A stretch of DNA of 64,000 bases, taken from positions 1 to 64,000 of the IMG/VR virus record IMGVR_UViG_3300036845_000456, one strand, 5' to 3'. Of the stretch, positions 7,783 through 17,254 are shown in pieces. Numbering within the stretch: position 1 is the stretch's first letter; each line of letters begins with the position of its first letter. The DNA comes from a virus. The position numbers were made by a program, and so were the translations under genes. A model generated the notes under the pieces. That model was not told the DNA's origin. It made no database searches and worked only from the letters and a program-made list of their open reading frames with translations.

Positions 7783-10146
7783 ATGAGCGACCGCCGCGCC
7801 AAGTGGCTCGAACTGAAGGCGCGCGCGCTGGCGGCCATCAATAAGTTCGACCCGGACGAGCCGCGCGATCCGAGCGGCAAGTGGACGGACGGCGGCGGTG
7901 ATGATGGCGATGGGGCGGCGGAAGATGCCGCTGCTGTTCCCGGATTGCCGGACACGATCAAGATTCACGATCCTGGGCTCAACGCAGCAATCGAGCGCGG
8001 CGTATGGGATATCACCGCCAAGCCGCGCGCTTACAGCAACGACAAGCCGGGTGATGCATACGATCTAACAGTTCGCGCAAAGCAAACAGCCGACACGCGG
8101 ACCTACAAGCGGCGTGCCGATGATAAAGTTGAGCGTCTCTACAATCCCAAGCTTGCGGACTTGGTTGTTGAGGACAAGGGCCAACCGTATGAATGGACGC
8201 GTGCGAAACTGAAGCCGGAATTTGAAAAAGATATTGTTCCGCTTGCGGATAAGGATGTGATCTATCGCGGAATGTCCGGTGAGGAATACGAGGCAATCCA
8301 AAAAACCGGAAAGGTCACGTCGCTCGGCAACTACAATCTGGAAGGTCAGGAGGGTCTAACATACTGGACTACTGATACATCGACGGCGGAAGCTTATGCC
8401 AATGGTTTTGCGCCGTGGTCATTCAAACCAACATTTGAGAAACCCGCGTACATAGTTGCCGCGAAACGGCCGGAGTCGAAGGACGTCAGCAATATTCAAG
8501 GCACGGGCGAAAATGAAGTAGGTGTCTCACGTCCGATCAAAAAATCAGAGATTGTCGCCGTCTGGCGCGGCGACGCTTACGACAACACGCCGGGCCAAGT
8601 TGATCTTGTTCGCATGGGTTATAGCGGGGACGACTATCGAACCGGATCAGCCAGCCACACGAGCACATCAGTTGCATGGTCAAAAGTGCCAGAGACGGAG
8701 CGCAAGGGTTTCGACCCGGACGAGCCGCGCGACGACGCTGGCAAGTGGACCGCTGGCGGCGGCGATGGTGGCGGCGGCGACGACAGCAAACCGGCACAAG
8801 GCGAGTTGTTCCCCGAACTGCCGCCGCTGCCGCCGGGCAAGGGCAAGAACAAGCTTGACGACTTCGCCAAGGATCAAGTGACGCTGGCGAGCGATGTGCG
8901 CAATGACAAGGAGAAGGCCGACAAGTTTCTGGAGCACTGGAACGAAAACGTTCGCGAAGCGCCCGCCGAATTCAAAAAAGAATTCCTCGGCGGAATGCCC
9001 GCGACCATGACGATCAAAAGCAACGACAATGGCGATGTATGGACGCTGACCGGCAAGTTGCAGGATGCCGATGGCGCCTCGATCGGCGAATACACGCGCA
9101 CGATTGATTTCGCTGAAAACCGAGCAGAGAGCGACTACTTCAAGCTCAACAAAACCGGTGGCGGCCTCGGCAAACAGATGCTCGCAGCCAACGTCGCCAT
9201 GTATCAAAAGCTCGGCCTCAGTGAAGTGGAAGTGCATGCCAACATCGACGTCGGCGGCTACGCCTGGGCTAAATACGGCTACGTGCCGACCGACGAGAGT
9301 TGGCGCAATCTCAGCGGCAGCATCAACGACAAGATCGATGAACTCGCGGGCGGCGGCGGCGGTTACGAGCCGAGTAGCTGGGAGGAAATGAGCGAGGATC
9401 AGCAAGACAGTGTTTTCAACGCCTGGGCGCGCGCCAGCGAAGACGAGTTTTACGAGAGCGAAGTCGAGAATTGGCGCGAGAGTGGTGGTGATCTCGCGCA
9501 AGCCAAGCAAAACTTGGCGGATACGTTTCTAGCATCGAGCACGTGGGCGCGTAATGCGCTGGAAGGGCACACGATCACGGTCGGTGAGGGCGATAATGAA
9601 AAAGCCGTCAAGGTCGCGTCACTGATCTCGGTCGATACGTTGTTGGAGAATACGACGGTTGATTTCAAAGACCGACGCGGCGACGGCAACGAAGACCCGG
9701 ACATTACGATTGACGATCAGACAACGTCGGAATTGACCGACGATCAGCGCGAGCAAGTTGAAAGCATCTTAGTCGAAGGCTTCAATAAGCAAGCGGAAAG
9801 CGATGCCTCCGACGTTGAGCCGCCGCCACACTTTCACGACAACATTCGCGATTCACAAAGCGAATACTGGTCGAGCATGCGCGACCGCGACAAGTTTCGC
9901 TGGGCCAGCGACAATGGCGAGCTACCTGAAGAAACAAGCGGCAGCGGCGAGATCGATGAAGACGCCGCGCAAGAGCTACGCGAATTAGCCGACGATTCCG
10001 ATCCCAAGGCGCTATGGGCAATTGCCGACAGCGAGCACGGCAAGGATGTGTTGTTGAATAGTGATTGGGTCGGTGTTCTCGATTTACATGATTCAGAAAC
10101 GATGGCGCGGTTCAATGCCTACGTCAACAAAAAGCCCAAAGCATAA
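7783..10146 (+). CDS. Putative virion-associated ADP-ribosyltransferase-like / GNAT-like multidomain protein
   Basis: 787 aa. The motif FDPDEPRDxxGKWTxGGG occurs twice (residues 22-39 and 310-327), each opening a domain. The first domain (about 150-275) has an ART-like pattern: VIYRGMS with R162, then YWTTDTSTAEAYANG around 195-208 and a possible ENEVGVSR catalytic-Glu region near 243-250. The second domain (about 360-515) has a GNAT-like acetyl-CoA loop (TGGGLGKQML, 458-467) and GGYAWAKYGYVPT (491-503). The C-terminal 270 residues are acidic and helical with no known domain. This dipeptide-like linker motif is common in phage proteins coded beside head genes. Position just before the protease-capsid gene suggests packaging in the head and injection; both enzymatic roles are inference. 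Confidence 0.6.
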   Translation: MSDRRAKWLELKARALAAINKFDPDEPRDPSGKWTDGGGDDGDGAAEDAAAVPGLPDTIKIHDPGLNAAIERGVWDITAKPRAYSNDKPGDAYDLTVRAKQTADTRTYKRRADDKVERLYNPKLADLVVEDKGQPYEWTRAKLKPEFEKDIVPLADKDVIYRGMSGEEYEAIQKTGKVTSLGNYNLEGQEGLTYWTTDTSTAEAYANGFAPWSFKPTFEKPAYIVAAKRPESKDVSNIQGTGENEVGVSRPIKKSEIVAVWRGDAYDNTPGQVDLVRMGYSGDDYRTGSASHTSTSVAWSKVPETERKGFDPDEPRDDAGKWTAGGGDGGGGDDSKPAQGELFPELPPLPPGKGKNKLDDFAKDQVTLASDVRNDKEKADKFLEHWNENVREAPAEFKKEFLGGMPATMTIKSNDNGDVWTLTGKLQDADGASIGEYTRTIDFAENRAESDYFKLNKTGGGLGKQMLAANVAMYQKLGLSEVEVHANIDVGGYAWAKYGYVPTDESWRNLSGSINDKIDELAGGGGGYEPSSWEEMSEDQQDSVFNAWARASEDEFYESEVENWRESGGDLAQAKQNLADTFLASSTWARNALEGHTITVGEGDNEKAVKVASLISVDTLLENTTVDFKDRRGDGNEDPDITIDDQTTSELTDDQREQVESILVEGFNKQAESDASDVEPPPHFHDNIRDSQSEYWSSMRDRDKFRWASDNGELPEETSGSGEIDEDAAQELRELADDSDPKALWAIADSEHGKDVLLNSDWVGVLDLHDSETMARFNAYVNKKPKA

Positions 10147-10408
10147 AGTCGGCAAAGAATTCTTCGTGCTGAAAAATAATCGGCGCGAAGATGCAGATTT
10201 GCATAACGCCATTCTGGCGGACGGCGACGACGCGGCAGCTAAGGAAGTTAGCGATGCCGTAGCGCGGCGTCTGAAAGTAAAACGCGAAGCCAAACGCAAG
10301 CTGGCCAAGTCGCTGTCAGATTGGACCCCGGTCGAGAACGCGCTGCGGCAAGGCGAATGGAAAGACACCAAAGCCCGAGCGCTGCGCGCGCGGCGGCGGA
10401 AATCTTAG
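10115..10408 (+). CDS. Small basic hypothetical protein
   Basis: 97 aa from ATG 10115, overlapping the preceding stop by 32 bases. Lys/Arg-rich helices (ARRLKVKREAKRKLAKS; ALRARRRKS at the end) and an acidic centre (ILADGDDAAAKEVSD). No recognised domain. Directly followed by the AGGAGG site of the protease-capsid gene, so it belongs to the head operon; a nucleic-acid-binding or internal head protein is possible. Confidence 0.6.
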   Translation: MPTSTKSPKHKVGKEFFVLKNNRREDADLHNAILADGDDAAAKEVSDAVARRLKVKREAKRKLAKSLSDWTPVENALRQGEWKDTKARALRARRRKS

Positions 10409-10417
10409 GAGGCAGAC

Positions 10418-13087
10418 ATGCCTATCAAGCCGGGTAAAGACGAATCGCAAACTGATTGGATGGCGCGATGCGTGCCAGACATGAAGGGCGACAACGGCGG
10501 CACTAAGAGGCCGCAGGAACAAGCAGTCGCTGCTTGCCTGACCATGTGGCGCGACGCCAAGGGCGGCAAGGAACCGGCCGATAAGGATATCGCGGCGCTG
10601 ATTCCGGGCTGGATCAGCAATCTGGTGCGGGCCGGTGTGCTCAAGGCCGCCGACGTCGAGTACGCCGATCCCGGCTATCGCGCTGATGGCGGGAAGCGTT
10701 ACCGGCTCGACAGCGAAGATCGTATCCGCGCGGCTTGGCATGCGATCAACAAGTCGGCTGATGCCTATACGCCGGAACAGGCGCGGCGCATCAAGGCGCG
10801 CGTCGTCGCTGCATGGAAAGACAAGATCGATAAAGCCGGGCCGCCGAGCGCGGACGACAAGGCGTCGATGGACACGTTGCGCGGCGAAGTCGTGCTGGCG
10901 CTCAAGTTCGATTGTCCTGATCCTGATGATGACGAAGCGCACGATGATTTCATCGATCGCTGCACAGACGAAGTCATGGGCGACGATCCCGATCGAGACG
11001 AAGACGAAGCCACGCAAGCCTGCCAGCTTCGCTGGGATGAGCAATCCGATCGCGGCGTCGGCGACATCGTGCATAAGACGCATGCGACACCGGCCACCGG
11101 CATGGAATTCATCTTGTCGGACGCGAGCGCGGACCGGTTCGGCGACATCATCGACGTCGCCGGCTGGGATATCAGTAATTTCGTCAAGAACCCGGTCGCG
11201 CTTTTCAACCACGACAAGGGCTTCGTCATCGGCAAATGGGAAAACTTGCGCATCGGCGACGATTTGCGCGGCCACTTGGTGCTGGCGCCGAAGGGCACCA
11301 GCCCGCGTATTGATGAAATCAGGCGACTAGTTGAGGCCGACATTCTGCGCGCCACCAGCGTCGGTTTCCGGCCGGTCGAGCACACGCCGATCAACGCCAA
11401 AGACCCATGGAGCGGCACCCACTATCTCAAACATGAGTTGGTCGAATGCTCCGTGGTCGCCGTGCCCGCCAACGTCAACGCGTTGGCCGTGGCCAAATCC
11501 CTGAACGTAAGCCCTGCAACTGTCCGTCTCGTGTTTGGCGAGCATGCCGACAACAACACGAAGCGACGCAGTTTCAACCGTCCGCCCGGTGGCGAGCATG
11601 CCGAGAAAAAGCCGGACAGCGTGACGCCTAAGCCCACTGGCGAGCATGCCGAAATCCATGAGAGCAAAACCAGGGGGAGTCCCATGTTGCTTTCGAAACG
11701 CATTACGGACGGCGAGAAGCGAGTCCTCGTGTTGCAGGATCAACTCGACGCGCATCTGGCGTCCATGGACGACGACAATCCGACTGACGAGCAAATGCTG
11801 GTGACCGAGGACCTGACCGCCAAGATCGAAATGGCGCAACGGCATCTCAACAGCATGAAGGCGATCGAGGCGAAGAACGGCTCGGGCGCCGAAGATGTTG
11901 GCGAGATCAGCCGCCGGGGCAACGGCACCGGCAACGGCAGCACCGCCGTCACCAAGGCACCGCAAGGAATCGTGCTGCGGCAGAAAAAGCCGGAACCGCT
12001 CGATTACTTCTGGCGTGCGGCATTGGTGAAGTGCAAGGCGCGTGCGGACGGTCAGTCGATTGACGACACCCGCCGTAAGATTTACGGCGACGACGAAGCC
12101 ACACGCGCGGTGTGCGATATCGTGTTGAAGGCGGCGAGTGCTCCAGCGCTCACGACAGTGAGCGGGTGGGCGGCGGAACTTGTTCAGCAAATTTACGCTG
12201 ACTTCATGCAAGTGCTACTCCCGCTTTCGGTCTACCCCAAGCTGGCGGCGGCCGGAATGTCGCTGACGTTCGGAAATGCTGGGCGCATCATCATTCCAAC
12301 TCGTAATCTGACTCCGTCACTTGCGGGTTCGTTTGTTGGTGAGGGAATGCCTATTCCTGTTCGCCAGGGCGCCTTCGCGTCTCAAGTTGTTGTTCCTAAA
12401 AAAGTTGCCGTGATCACGACCTGGACCAAGGAACTCGATGAGCATTCCATTCCCGCGATCGAAGGTCTGTTGCGGCAAGCTGTGCTTGAAGATACGGCGA
12501 TCGCGATCGATGCGGTGTTGTTGGACAACAATCCGGCAACAGCAATTCGGCCGAATGGTCTGCGTGTCTATCAGGCCGGGCTGACAGCGACAGTGGGCGG
12601 CGGCTTCAATGCTCTGGTCGGTGATCTCAAGTTGTTGCAGGGCTCGCTGCTGACGCTGACCCAAGGCAATGTGCGCAAGCCGGTAATCATGCTCAATCCG
12701 CAACAGGTGCTGAGCATCAGCTTGATCCAGCCACCGGCTGCGGCGACCGAACTGTTCCCGTTCCGCGCCGAAGTGGAAGCGGGCCGGCTCGGCCGCGCGA
12801 CCCTGATCGAGTCGTCAACCGTGCCGCTCGGCATGGCCATCGCGGTGGACGCAGCCGACTTCGTGTCGGTTGGTTCAGAAGGTCCGCGCCTCGAAATTTC
12901 GGACCAAGCCACCTTGCACATGGAAGACACGACGCCGCAAGACATCGTGGGCGGATCGCCGGGAGTGGCGGCCACGCCGGTCAAATCGATGTGGCAAACA
13001 GATTCGCTCGCCCTTCGGTTGATCATGCTCACCAACTGGATCATGCGGCGTCCAGTTGTTGCTTGGATGACCGGCGTCACGTGGTAG
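10418..13087 (+). CDS. Prohead protease - HK97-type major capsid protein fusion
   Basis: 889 aa, with AGGAGG 6 bases before ATG. Residues about 60-145 resemble the helical domain often fused to phage proteases (YRLDSEDRIRAAWHAINKSA). Residues 225-355 are an HK97-type prohead protease: H265 in LFNHDKG, S314 in ATSVGF, and HELVECSVVAVPAN at 339-352. A linker with three GEHA(D/E) repeats follows (about 373-410). From about residue 423 a coiled-coil delta-like region (ITDGEKRVLVLQDQLDAHLA) leads into an HK97-fold capsid domain ending TDSLALRLIMLTNWIMRRP. Normally these are two genes; here one frame runs through. A strong internal start at 11684 may release the capsid part. The protease would cleave the scaffold and mature the capsid. 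Confidence 0.88.
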   Translation: MPIKPGKDESQTDWMARCVPDMKGDNGGTKRPQEQAVAACLTMWRDAKGGKEPADKDIAALIPGWISNLVRAGVLKAADVEYADPGYRADGGKRYRLDSEDRIRAAWHAINKSADAYTPEQARRIKARVVAAWKDKIDKAGPPSADDKASMDTLRGEVVLALKFDCPDPDDDEAHDDFIDRCTDEVMGDDPDRDEDEATQACQLRWDEQSDRGVGDIVHKTHATPATGMEFILSDASADRFGDIIDVAGWDISNFVKNPVALFNHDKGFVIGKWENLRIGDDLRGHLVLAPKGTSPRIDEIRRLVEADILRATSVGFRPVEHTPINAKDPWSGTHYLKHELVECSVVAVPANVNALAVAKSLNVSPATVRLVFGEHADNNTKRRSFNRPPGGEHAEKKPDSVTPKPTGEHAEIHESKTRGSPMLLSKRITDGEKRVLVLQDQLDAHLASMDDDNPTDEQMLVTEDLTAKIEMAQRHLNSMKAIEAKNGSGAEDVGEISRRGNGTGNGSTAVTKAPQGIVLRQKKPEPLDYFWRAALVKCKARADGQSIDDTRRKIYGDDEATRAVCDIVLKAASAPALTTVSGWAAELVQQIYADFMQVLLPLSVYPKLAAAGMSLTFGNAGRIIIPTRNLTPSLAGSFVGEGMPIPVRQGAFASQVVVPKKVAVITTWTKELDEHSIPAIEGLLRQAVLEDTAIAIDAVLLDNNPATAIRPNGLRVYQAGLTATVGGGFNALVGDLKLLQGSLLTLTQGNVRKPVIMLNPQQVLSISLIQPPAAATELFPFRAEVEAGRLGRATLIESSTVPLGMAIAVDAADFVSVGSEGPRLEISDQATLHMEDTTPQDIVGGSPGVAATPVKSMWQTDSLALRLIMLTNWIMRRPVVAWMTGVTW
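11672..11686 (+). promoter_or_regulatory. Internal ribosome binding site for a separate capsid protein
   Basis: AGGGGGAG lies 4 bases before the in-frame ATG at 11684 (residue 423 of the fusion), exactly at the junction between the GEHA-repeat linker and the coiled-coil/capsid part. Initiation here would give a free 467-aa capsid protein (11684-13087) in addition to the full fusion. Confidence 0.6.
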
Positions 13088-13144
13088 GTCAAACGCGGCT
13101 GACGGAGGTTCGAAACTAATCGGCCGAGCCCCCGTTAGTAAGAC

Positions 13145-13168
13145 ACTGATCGGTAAATATTGATCAGT
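13145..13168 (+). other. Inverted repeat upstream of the Gln/Glu-rich protein gene
   Basis: ACTGATC and GATCAGT arms (7 bp) around a 10-base AT-rich loop, in the 106-base gap after the capsid stop. No T tract follows, so it is more likely an operator or an mRNA-processing/stability hairpin than a terminator. Confidence 0.4.
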
Positions 13169-13193
13169 TAATCAAACCAGAGGAGTCATCCAA

Positions 13194-13676
13194 ATGGCTG
13201 ACGAACGACAATCGCATAATCCGAATCCGTCGCAGCATCAGGGCGCTGCGCAGCCGCCACGCCCGAACCAGCCGGGTCAACAGCCCAACCCGCAGCCGCA
13301 CCAGCAGCCGGGCCAGCAACCGCACAACCCGCAGGAGACTCACGAGCAGCGCGAACAACGGGAGCAGCGCGAGCGGGAGCAGCGCGAGCAGCGCGAGCGG
13401 CGCGCAGATTCGGCCAAGAAGCAGAGCGACGAGGATCGCGAGAAGCGCCTCAAGCAATACGAGGACCGGCTTAAGGGCCGCCCGACGCCGACGCAGGAAG
13501 AACTCGACCAGATCGCCCTCGGCCATGCTCCCGAACAACTGTCGGAGGATGGTTCGGGTCCTGATCCGGCCGAAGAACTCAGCACCGTGCATCATATCGG
13601 CGGTGAACATCACTACGAACACCGGCAGATGCGAGCGAAAAGCGATCGAGGAATTAGCCGCGAATCGAGAAGCTAA
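13194..13676 (+). CDS. Low-complexity Gln/Pro/Glu/Arg-rich head-module protein
   Basis: 160 aa preceded by AGAGGAG. The N-terminal 55 residues are Gln/Pro/His/Asn-rich (QPNPQPHQQPGQQPHNP). A central run of REQ/ERE repeats follows (about 55-75) that should form a single charged helix, then a more ordered C-terminus. No known domain. Between capsid and portal genes, a scaffold-like, decoration or portal-associated role is possible but unsupported by homology. Confidence 0.6.
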   Translation: MADERQSHNPNPSQHQGAAQPPRPNQPGQQPNPQPHQQPGQQPHNPQETHEQREQREQREREQREQRERRADSAKKQSDEDREKRLKQYEDRLKGRPTPTQEELDQIALGHAPEQLSEDGSGPDPAEELSTVHHIGGEHHYEHRQMRAKSDRGISRESRS

Positions 13677-13682
13677 TCGCTG

Positions 13683-15128
13683 ATGCGTCTACCTGCGACC
13701 ATCCGTAATCTGGCGTCGGCCGTCCTCCGGGCGGCCGAAGGCCAGTATCGTCCCGGCCCGTGGTATTTGCCGGTCACGCACGGATGGCTGCCGGCTGACG
13801 TCGGCAATTCGATTAACTGGTGGCAGAACGGGCACACGCCACAGCTACTTGGCGCCAACCTCGCCATCATCGAGGCGTGCGTGTCGGCGTATGCACAAAC
13901 AGTGGCGATGTGTCCAGGGAACCATTGGCACGGCAACAACAAAGGCGGGCGCGACCGCGTCACCAACTCGGCGCTGTGCCGTATTCTGCGGCGGCCGAAC
14001 GACTATCAGACGATCAGCGATTTGTTGATGAATGTAACGCGCCAGCTTTACATGGAAGGCAACGCGTATTTGTTGTGCATGCGCAATGCCCGCTACGAGA
14101 TCAGCGAATTGCACATGATGGATAATCGCTATTGCCGCGCGTTGATCGACGGCGACGGCGAAGTACATTACACGCTTGGCGGCAATTGGATCGTGCAGAA
14201 CAGATACGGGCCGCTGACGACCGTGCCCGCGCGCGATGTGCTGCATATCAAGCTACACGTTGACCAGCTTCGCAATCCGCTGCGCGGCGAAAGCCCGCTC
14301 GCGTCCGCTTTTCTCGACGCCATGACCGCGCAATCAATCCTGGCGCAGCAATATCAGTTCTATCAAAACCAAGCCAAGCCCGGCTTCGTGCTTTCGACCG
14401 ATCTATTGTTGGACAAAGATCAAGTCAGCGCTTTGCGGGATCGCTGGATGGAGCAGACCAGCGGGCAAAACGTCGGTGGCACGCCGATCCTGACCGGCGG
14501 GTTGAAGCCGCAAGGCTTGCCGATGGCCACGTTCCGCGACGCGCAATTGGCGGAAGTGCTGAAGATGAACAACGAAGGCATCGCCATGGCTTTCCGCGTG
14601 CCGCCGCAAATTATCGGCATTGTCGAAAAGGGTTCATTCCGCTCGACCGAAGCACTGATGCAGGGGTGGGTGGCGAGCGGCCTGGGGTTCTGTTTGAACC
14701 ACATCGAGGAAGCGTTCGGCATGGCGTTCGGCTTGGATGGACAGCCAGATGATTATTTGGAGTTTGACACCAAGGCGCTGTTGCGCTCGGCGTTCAAGGA
14801 TCGCATCGACGGTTTGGTCAAAGCGGTGCAGGGCGGTGTCATGTCGCCCAACGAAGCCAGAAATGAGGAAGATTTAGACTCGGTCAAATTCGGGGACGAG
14901 CCGAGAGTCCAGCAGCAAGTCGTTCCCTTGTCCGCAGCGGCAGCCATCCCGAGCACGGGACCATCAACAAAAATTCCAGCATCGCCGCCTAGTCCCTCGC
15001 AACCCTCGCAGTCGCCTTCTTCTCCGGCGGCGCCAAAAATAGATGAGGCAGGACGCGATGCATTCCGACGACGAGTACACAACAAGTCACTCCAAATCGA
15101 ACGGGAGCGACAGCGGCAATTACAATGA
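13683..15128 (+). CDS. Portal protein (HK97-type family)
   Basis: 481 aa. Recognisable portal features are [10 protein letters not shown] (about 123-132), the [10 protein letters not shown] strand (179-188), a region rich in Q/Y/F helices ([18 protein letters not shown]) and [20 protein letters not shown] (about 306-325). Family members form the dodecameric DNA channel at the capsid vertex. The C-terminal 80 residues are Pro/Ser-rich, then basic. Starts 6 bases after the preceding stop. Its 3' end overlaps the collagen-like gene by 86 bases in another frame. Confidence 0.88.
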   Translation: MRLPATIRNLASAVLRAAEGQYRPGPWYLPVTHGWLPADVGNSINWWQNGHTPQLLGANLAIIEACVSAYAQTVAMCPGNHWHGNNKGGRDRVTNSALCRILRRPNDYQTISDLLMNVTRQLYMEGNAYLLCMRNARYEISELHMMDNRYCRALIDGDGEVHYTLGGNWIVQNRYGPLTTVPARDVLHIKLHVDQLRNPLRGESPLASAFLDAMTAQSILAQQYQFYQNQAKPGFVLSTDLLLDKDQVSALRDRWMEQTSGQNVGGTPILTGGLKPQGLPMATFRDAQLAEVLKMNNEGIAMAFRVPPQIIGIVEKGSFRSTEALMQGWVASGLGFCLNHIEEAFGMAFGLDGQPDDYLEFDTKALLRSAFKDRIDGLVKAVQGGVMSPNEARNEEDLDSVKFGDEPRVQQQVVPLSAAAAIPSTGPSTKIPASPPSPSQPSQSPSSPAAPKIDEAGRDAFRRRVHNKSLQIERERQRQLQ

Positions 15129-16602
15129 TGTGTTGGCGGATGAACTGGGCGACATCGTTGCTCAGTATCGGATGCAATGGGCGCGCGAGAAAGCAGTAAT
15201 CGAGGCGCAAAGCCGCGAGGCCGTTGCCACGCTGCGCGCTGAATTGCTGCAACTGCGCTATTCCTGGGAAGCCGCCTTCCATCAACGCCTCGCCCAACTC
15301 AAGGACGGCGAGCGCGGCGCCCCCGGAATCGATGGCACGCAAGGTCCGCAAGGGCTCCGGGGTGAGCCCGGCGAGCCCGGCGCCCCCGGAGAGCGGGGCG
15401 AGCCCGGTGAGCCCGGACGCAACGGACTCGATGGCCTAGCCGGCGCGATCGGCCTCGCCGGACCGAGCGGCGAGCGGGGCGAGCCCGGGGCCGTCGGCGA
15501 GCGCGGCTTGCAAGGGCCGCAAGGGCTGCCCGGTATCACAGGCGCCCCCGGCATCGCAGGCGAGCGGGGCGCCCCCGGTTTGCAAGGCGAGCGCGGGGAA
15601 CCGGGCGAGCCAGGGCGCAATGGCGCGGACGGCGCCATCGGGCCAGCCGGACTCATGGGGGTTCAAGGTTTGCCGGGCGAGCGAGGTTTGCCCGGGGAGC
15701 GCGGGGAAGCAGGCGAGCCCGGGCGCAATGGCGCCGACGGTATCGCCGGACCGCCCGGGCCGATGGGCCCGCCGGGGCCCACAGGGGCCGCTGGGGAGGC
15801 TATTCGGGGCGAGGTAGGCGAGCCGGGCAGGAACGGCGCGGAAGGCCGCCCGGGGCCGCCTGGGCCACGCGGCGAGCCCGGTTTGGCCGGACCGAAGGGC
15901 GAAACGGTCAAGGGCGACCAGGGCGAGCCCGGAAGAAACGGGCTCGATGGCGCCCAAGGGCCGATCGGGCTGCAAGGACCGCCGGGGCCGATCGGGGAGC
16001 GAGGCGCCCCCGGTCAGAACGGCCGTGACGGCTTGGCCGGGCAAGTCGGCCCGGTCGGCATGCAGGGCCCGCAAGGCGAGCGCGGGGAGCAAGGTCCGCG
16101 CGGCAGCGTCGGGAAAGTCCTGCCGTGGTCGGATCGGATTTTCTACGCCGGGGAACTGGTTACGCACGGCGGCGCGTGCTGGCAGGCGATCAACGACACC
16201 GCGAAAGAACCGACCGCCGTCGGCAAAGACTGGCAAGTCATTGCTGCATCTGGCGCCCCCGGCGCGTCGTTCACGGTGAGAGGCACCTATGACCCGCAGC
16301 AAGCGTACAAAACGCTCGATGTTGTGGTGGTCGATCACGGATGGTTCGTGGCTCGACGCGACAATCCCGGTGCCTGTCCTGGCGGCGGTTGGCAGTCAGG
16401 GCCCGTCGGTAAGCGCGGCGAAAAAGGCATCCCGGGCGAACGCGGCGCCAAAGGCGAGCCGGGCAAAACGGCGGCGCACTGGGTCGGCGTCAAGCTCGAC
16501 GGGTTCGACGTCGTCACGGTGATGTCGGACGGCACCTTCGGCCCGCGCTTTTCACTTGCACCGATGTTCGAGAAGTTCGAGGCCGAGCTACGGAGTCGGT
16601 GA
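15043..16602 (+). CDS. Head-module collagen-like protein with carbohydrate-binding-like modules
   Basis: 519 aa (ATG at 15058 is an alternative with AGGA 4 bases upstream). Residues 30-85 form a helical coiled coil. Residues about 88-365 are nearly uninterrupted G-x-y triplets ([13 protein letters not shown] repeated). Two short modules follow: [20 protein letters not shown] (about 367) and [20 protein letters not shown] (about 408), resembling CBM5/12-like Trp-containing sheets. A short second collagen piece and a C-terminal domain end the protein. Located between portal and connector, it is probably a capsid- or neck-attached fibre rather than a tail fibre; this is inferred from position. 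A ribosome reading both frames shares 86 bases with the portal gene. Confidence 0.75.
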   Translation: MRQDAMHSDDEYTTSHSKSNGSDSGNYNDVLADELGDIVAQYRMQWAREKAVIEAQSREAVATLRAELLQLRYSWEAAFHQRLAQLKDGERGAPGIDGTQGPQGLRGEPGEPGAPGERGEPGEPGRNGLDGLAGAIGLAGPSGERGEPGAVGERGLQGPQGLPGITGAPGIAGERGAPGLQGERGEPGEPGRNGADGAIGPAGLMGVQGLPGERGLPGERGEAGEPGRNGADGIAGPPGPMGPPGPTGAAGEAIRGEVGEPGRNGAEGRPGPPGPRGEPGLAGPKGETVKGDQGEPGRNGLDGAQGPIGLQGPPGPIGERGAPGQNGRDGLAGQVGPVGMQGPQGERGEQGPRGSVGKVLPWSDRIFYAGELVTHGGACWQAINDTAKEPTAVGKDWQVIAASGAPGASFTVRGTYDPQQAYKTLDVVVVDHGWFVARRDNPGACPGGGWQSGPVGKRGEKGIPGERGAKGEPGKTAAHWVGVKLDGFDVVTVMSDGTFGPRFSLAPMFEKFEAELRSR

Positions 16603-17252
16603 TGCAACAACTTCTGAACGTGCTGACCCCGGCGGCGTCGCAGGACCTGATCAGTCTTGCCGACATGAAGATGAAGCTCGGCATTCCTAGCACCGACACG
16701 TCGAAGGATTTTCTGCTGCAAGAGTTGATCAGCAACACGTCGGAACTGATCGCCACGTTGTGCAATCGCGTGTTTGCTTACGAGGAAGTCAACGAGACGT
16801 TCTACCAACTCGATGACGGCTACAGCCGGCGGCTCTATCTTTCGCGGTGGCCGGTCAAGACCGCCGACATCACGGTGTTCACACAAGTCGATAGCGACAC
16901 TGACCTGTTGCCGACGCTCAATAGTGGTTGGTTCCTCGAAGAAAAAACCGGCACGCTCTACGGCCAGCCCGATCTTGGCTACTGGTATGGGACCGTCAGT
17001 GTCACTTATTCGGGCGGTTACAATCTGCCGACCGAAACACCGAACTCATTGTTGTTCGCATTCGAAGCACTGGTGCGTGAACAGTACATGAGTTGGATAC
17101 GCGCGCCGTCGTCGTTCGGGGTGAGGCAGATACGACATAAGGAATCAGCCATCGGTTACTACGGGCCAAACCTTTTCCCCACGACCGGCCTGCCCGCGAC
17201 GTGGACAGCCGTGCAAACCGTGCTCAACAAGTTCATGCGCCACTGGGTCTGA
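16602..17252 (+). CDS. Head-tail connector (gp6-like) protein
   Basis: 216 aa, ATG overlapping the previous TGA. The N-terminal pattern (LISLADMKMKLGIPSTDTSK followed by helices with LLQELISNTSELIATLCNRV) is typical of gp6-like connectors: short Asp-containing loop then paired helices. The middle beta region (LYLSRWPVKTADITVF; TVSVTYSGGYNLP) and the C-terminal helix (LLFAFEALVREQY) also fit. Family members form the ring below the portal that closes the head and accepts the tail. Confidence 0.78.
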   Translation: MQQLLNVLTPAASQDLISLADMKMKLGIPSTDTSKDFLLQELISNTSELIATLCNRVFAYEEVNETFYQLDDGYSRRLYLSRWPVKTADITVFTQVDSDTDLLPTLNSGWFLEEKTGTLYGQPDLGYWYGTVSVTYSGGYNLPTETPNSLLFAFEALVREQYMSWIRAPSSFGVRQIRHKESAIGYYGPNLFPTTGLPATWTAVQTVLNKFMRHWV

Positions 17253-17254
17253 TC

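Noticed and set aside
15436-16338. 300-codon minus-strand frame across the collagen-like gene
   Set aside because: Antisense of repetitive G-x-y coding sequence; no ribosome site and composition fits an artefact.
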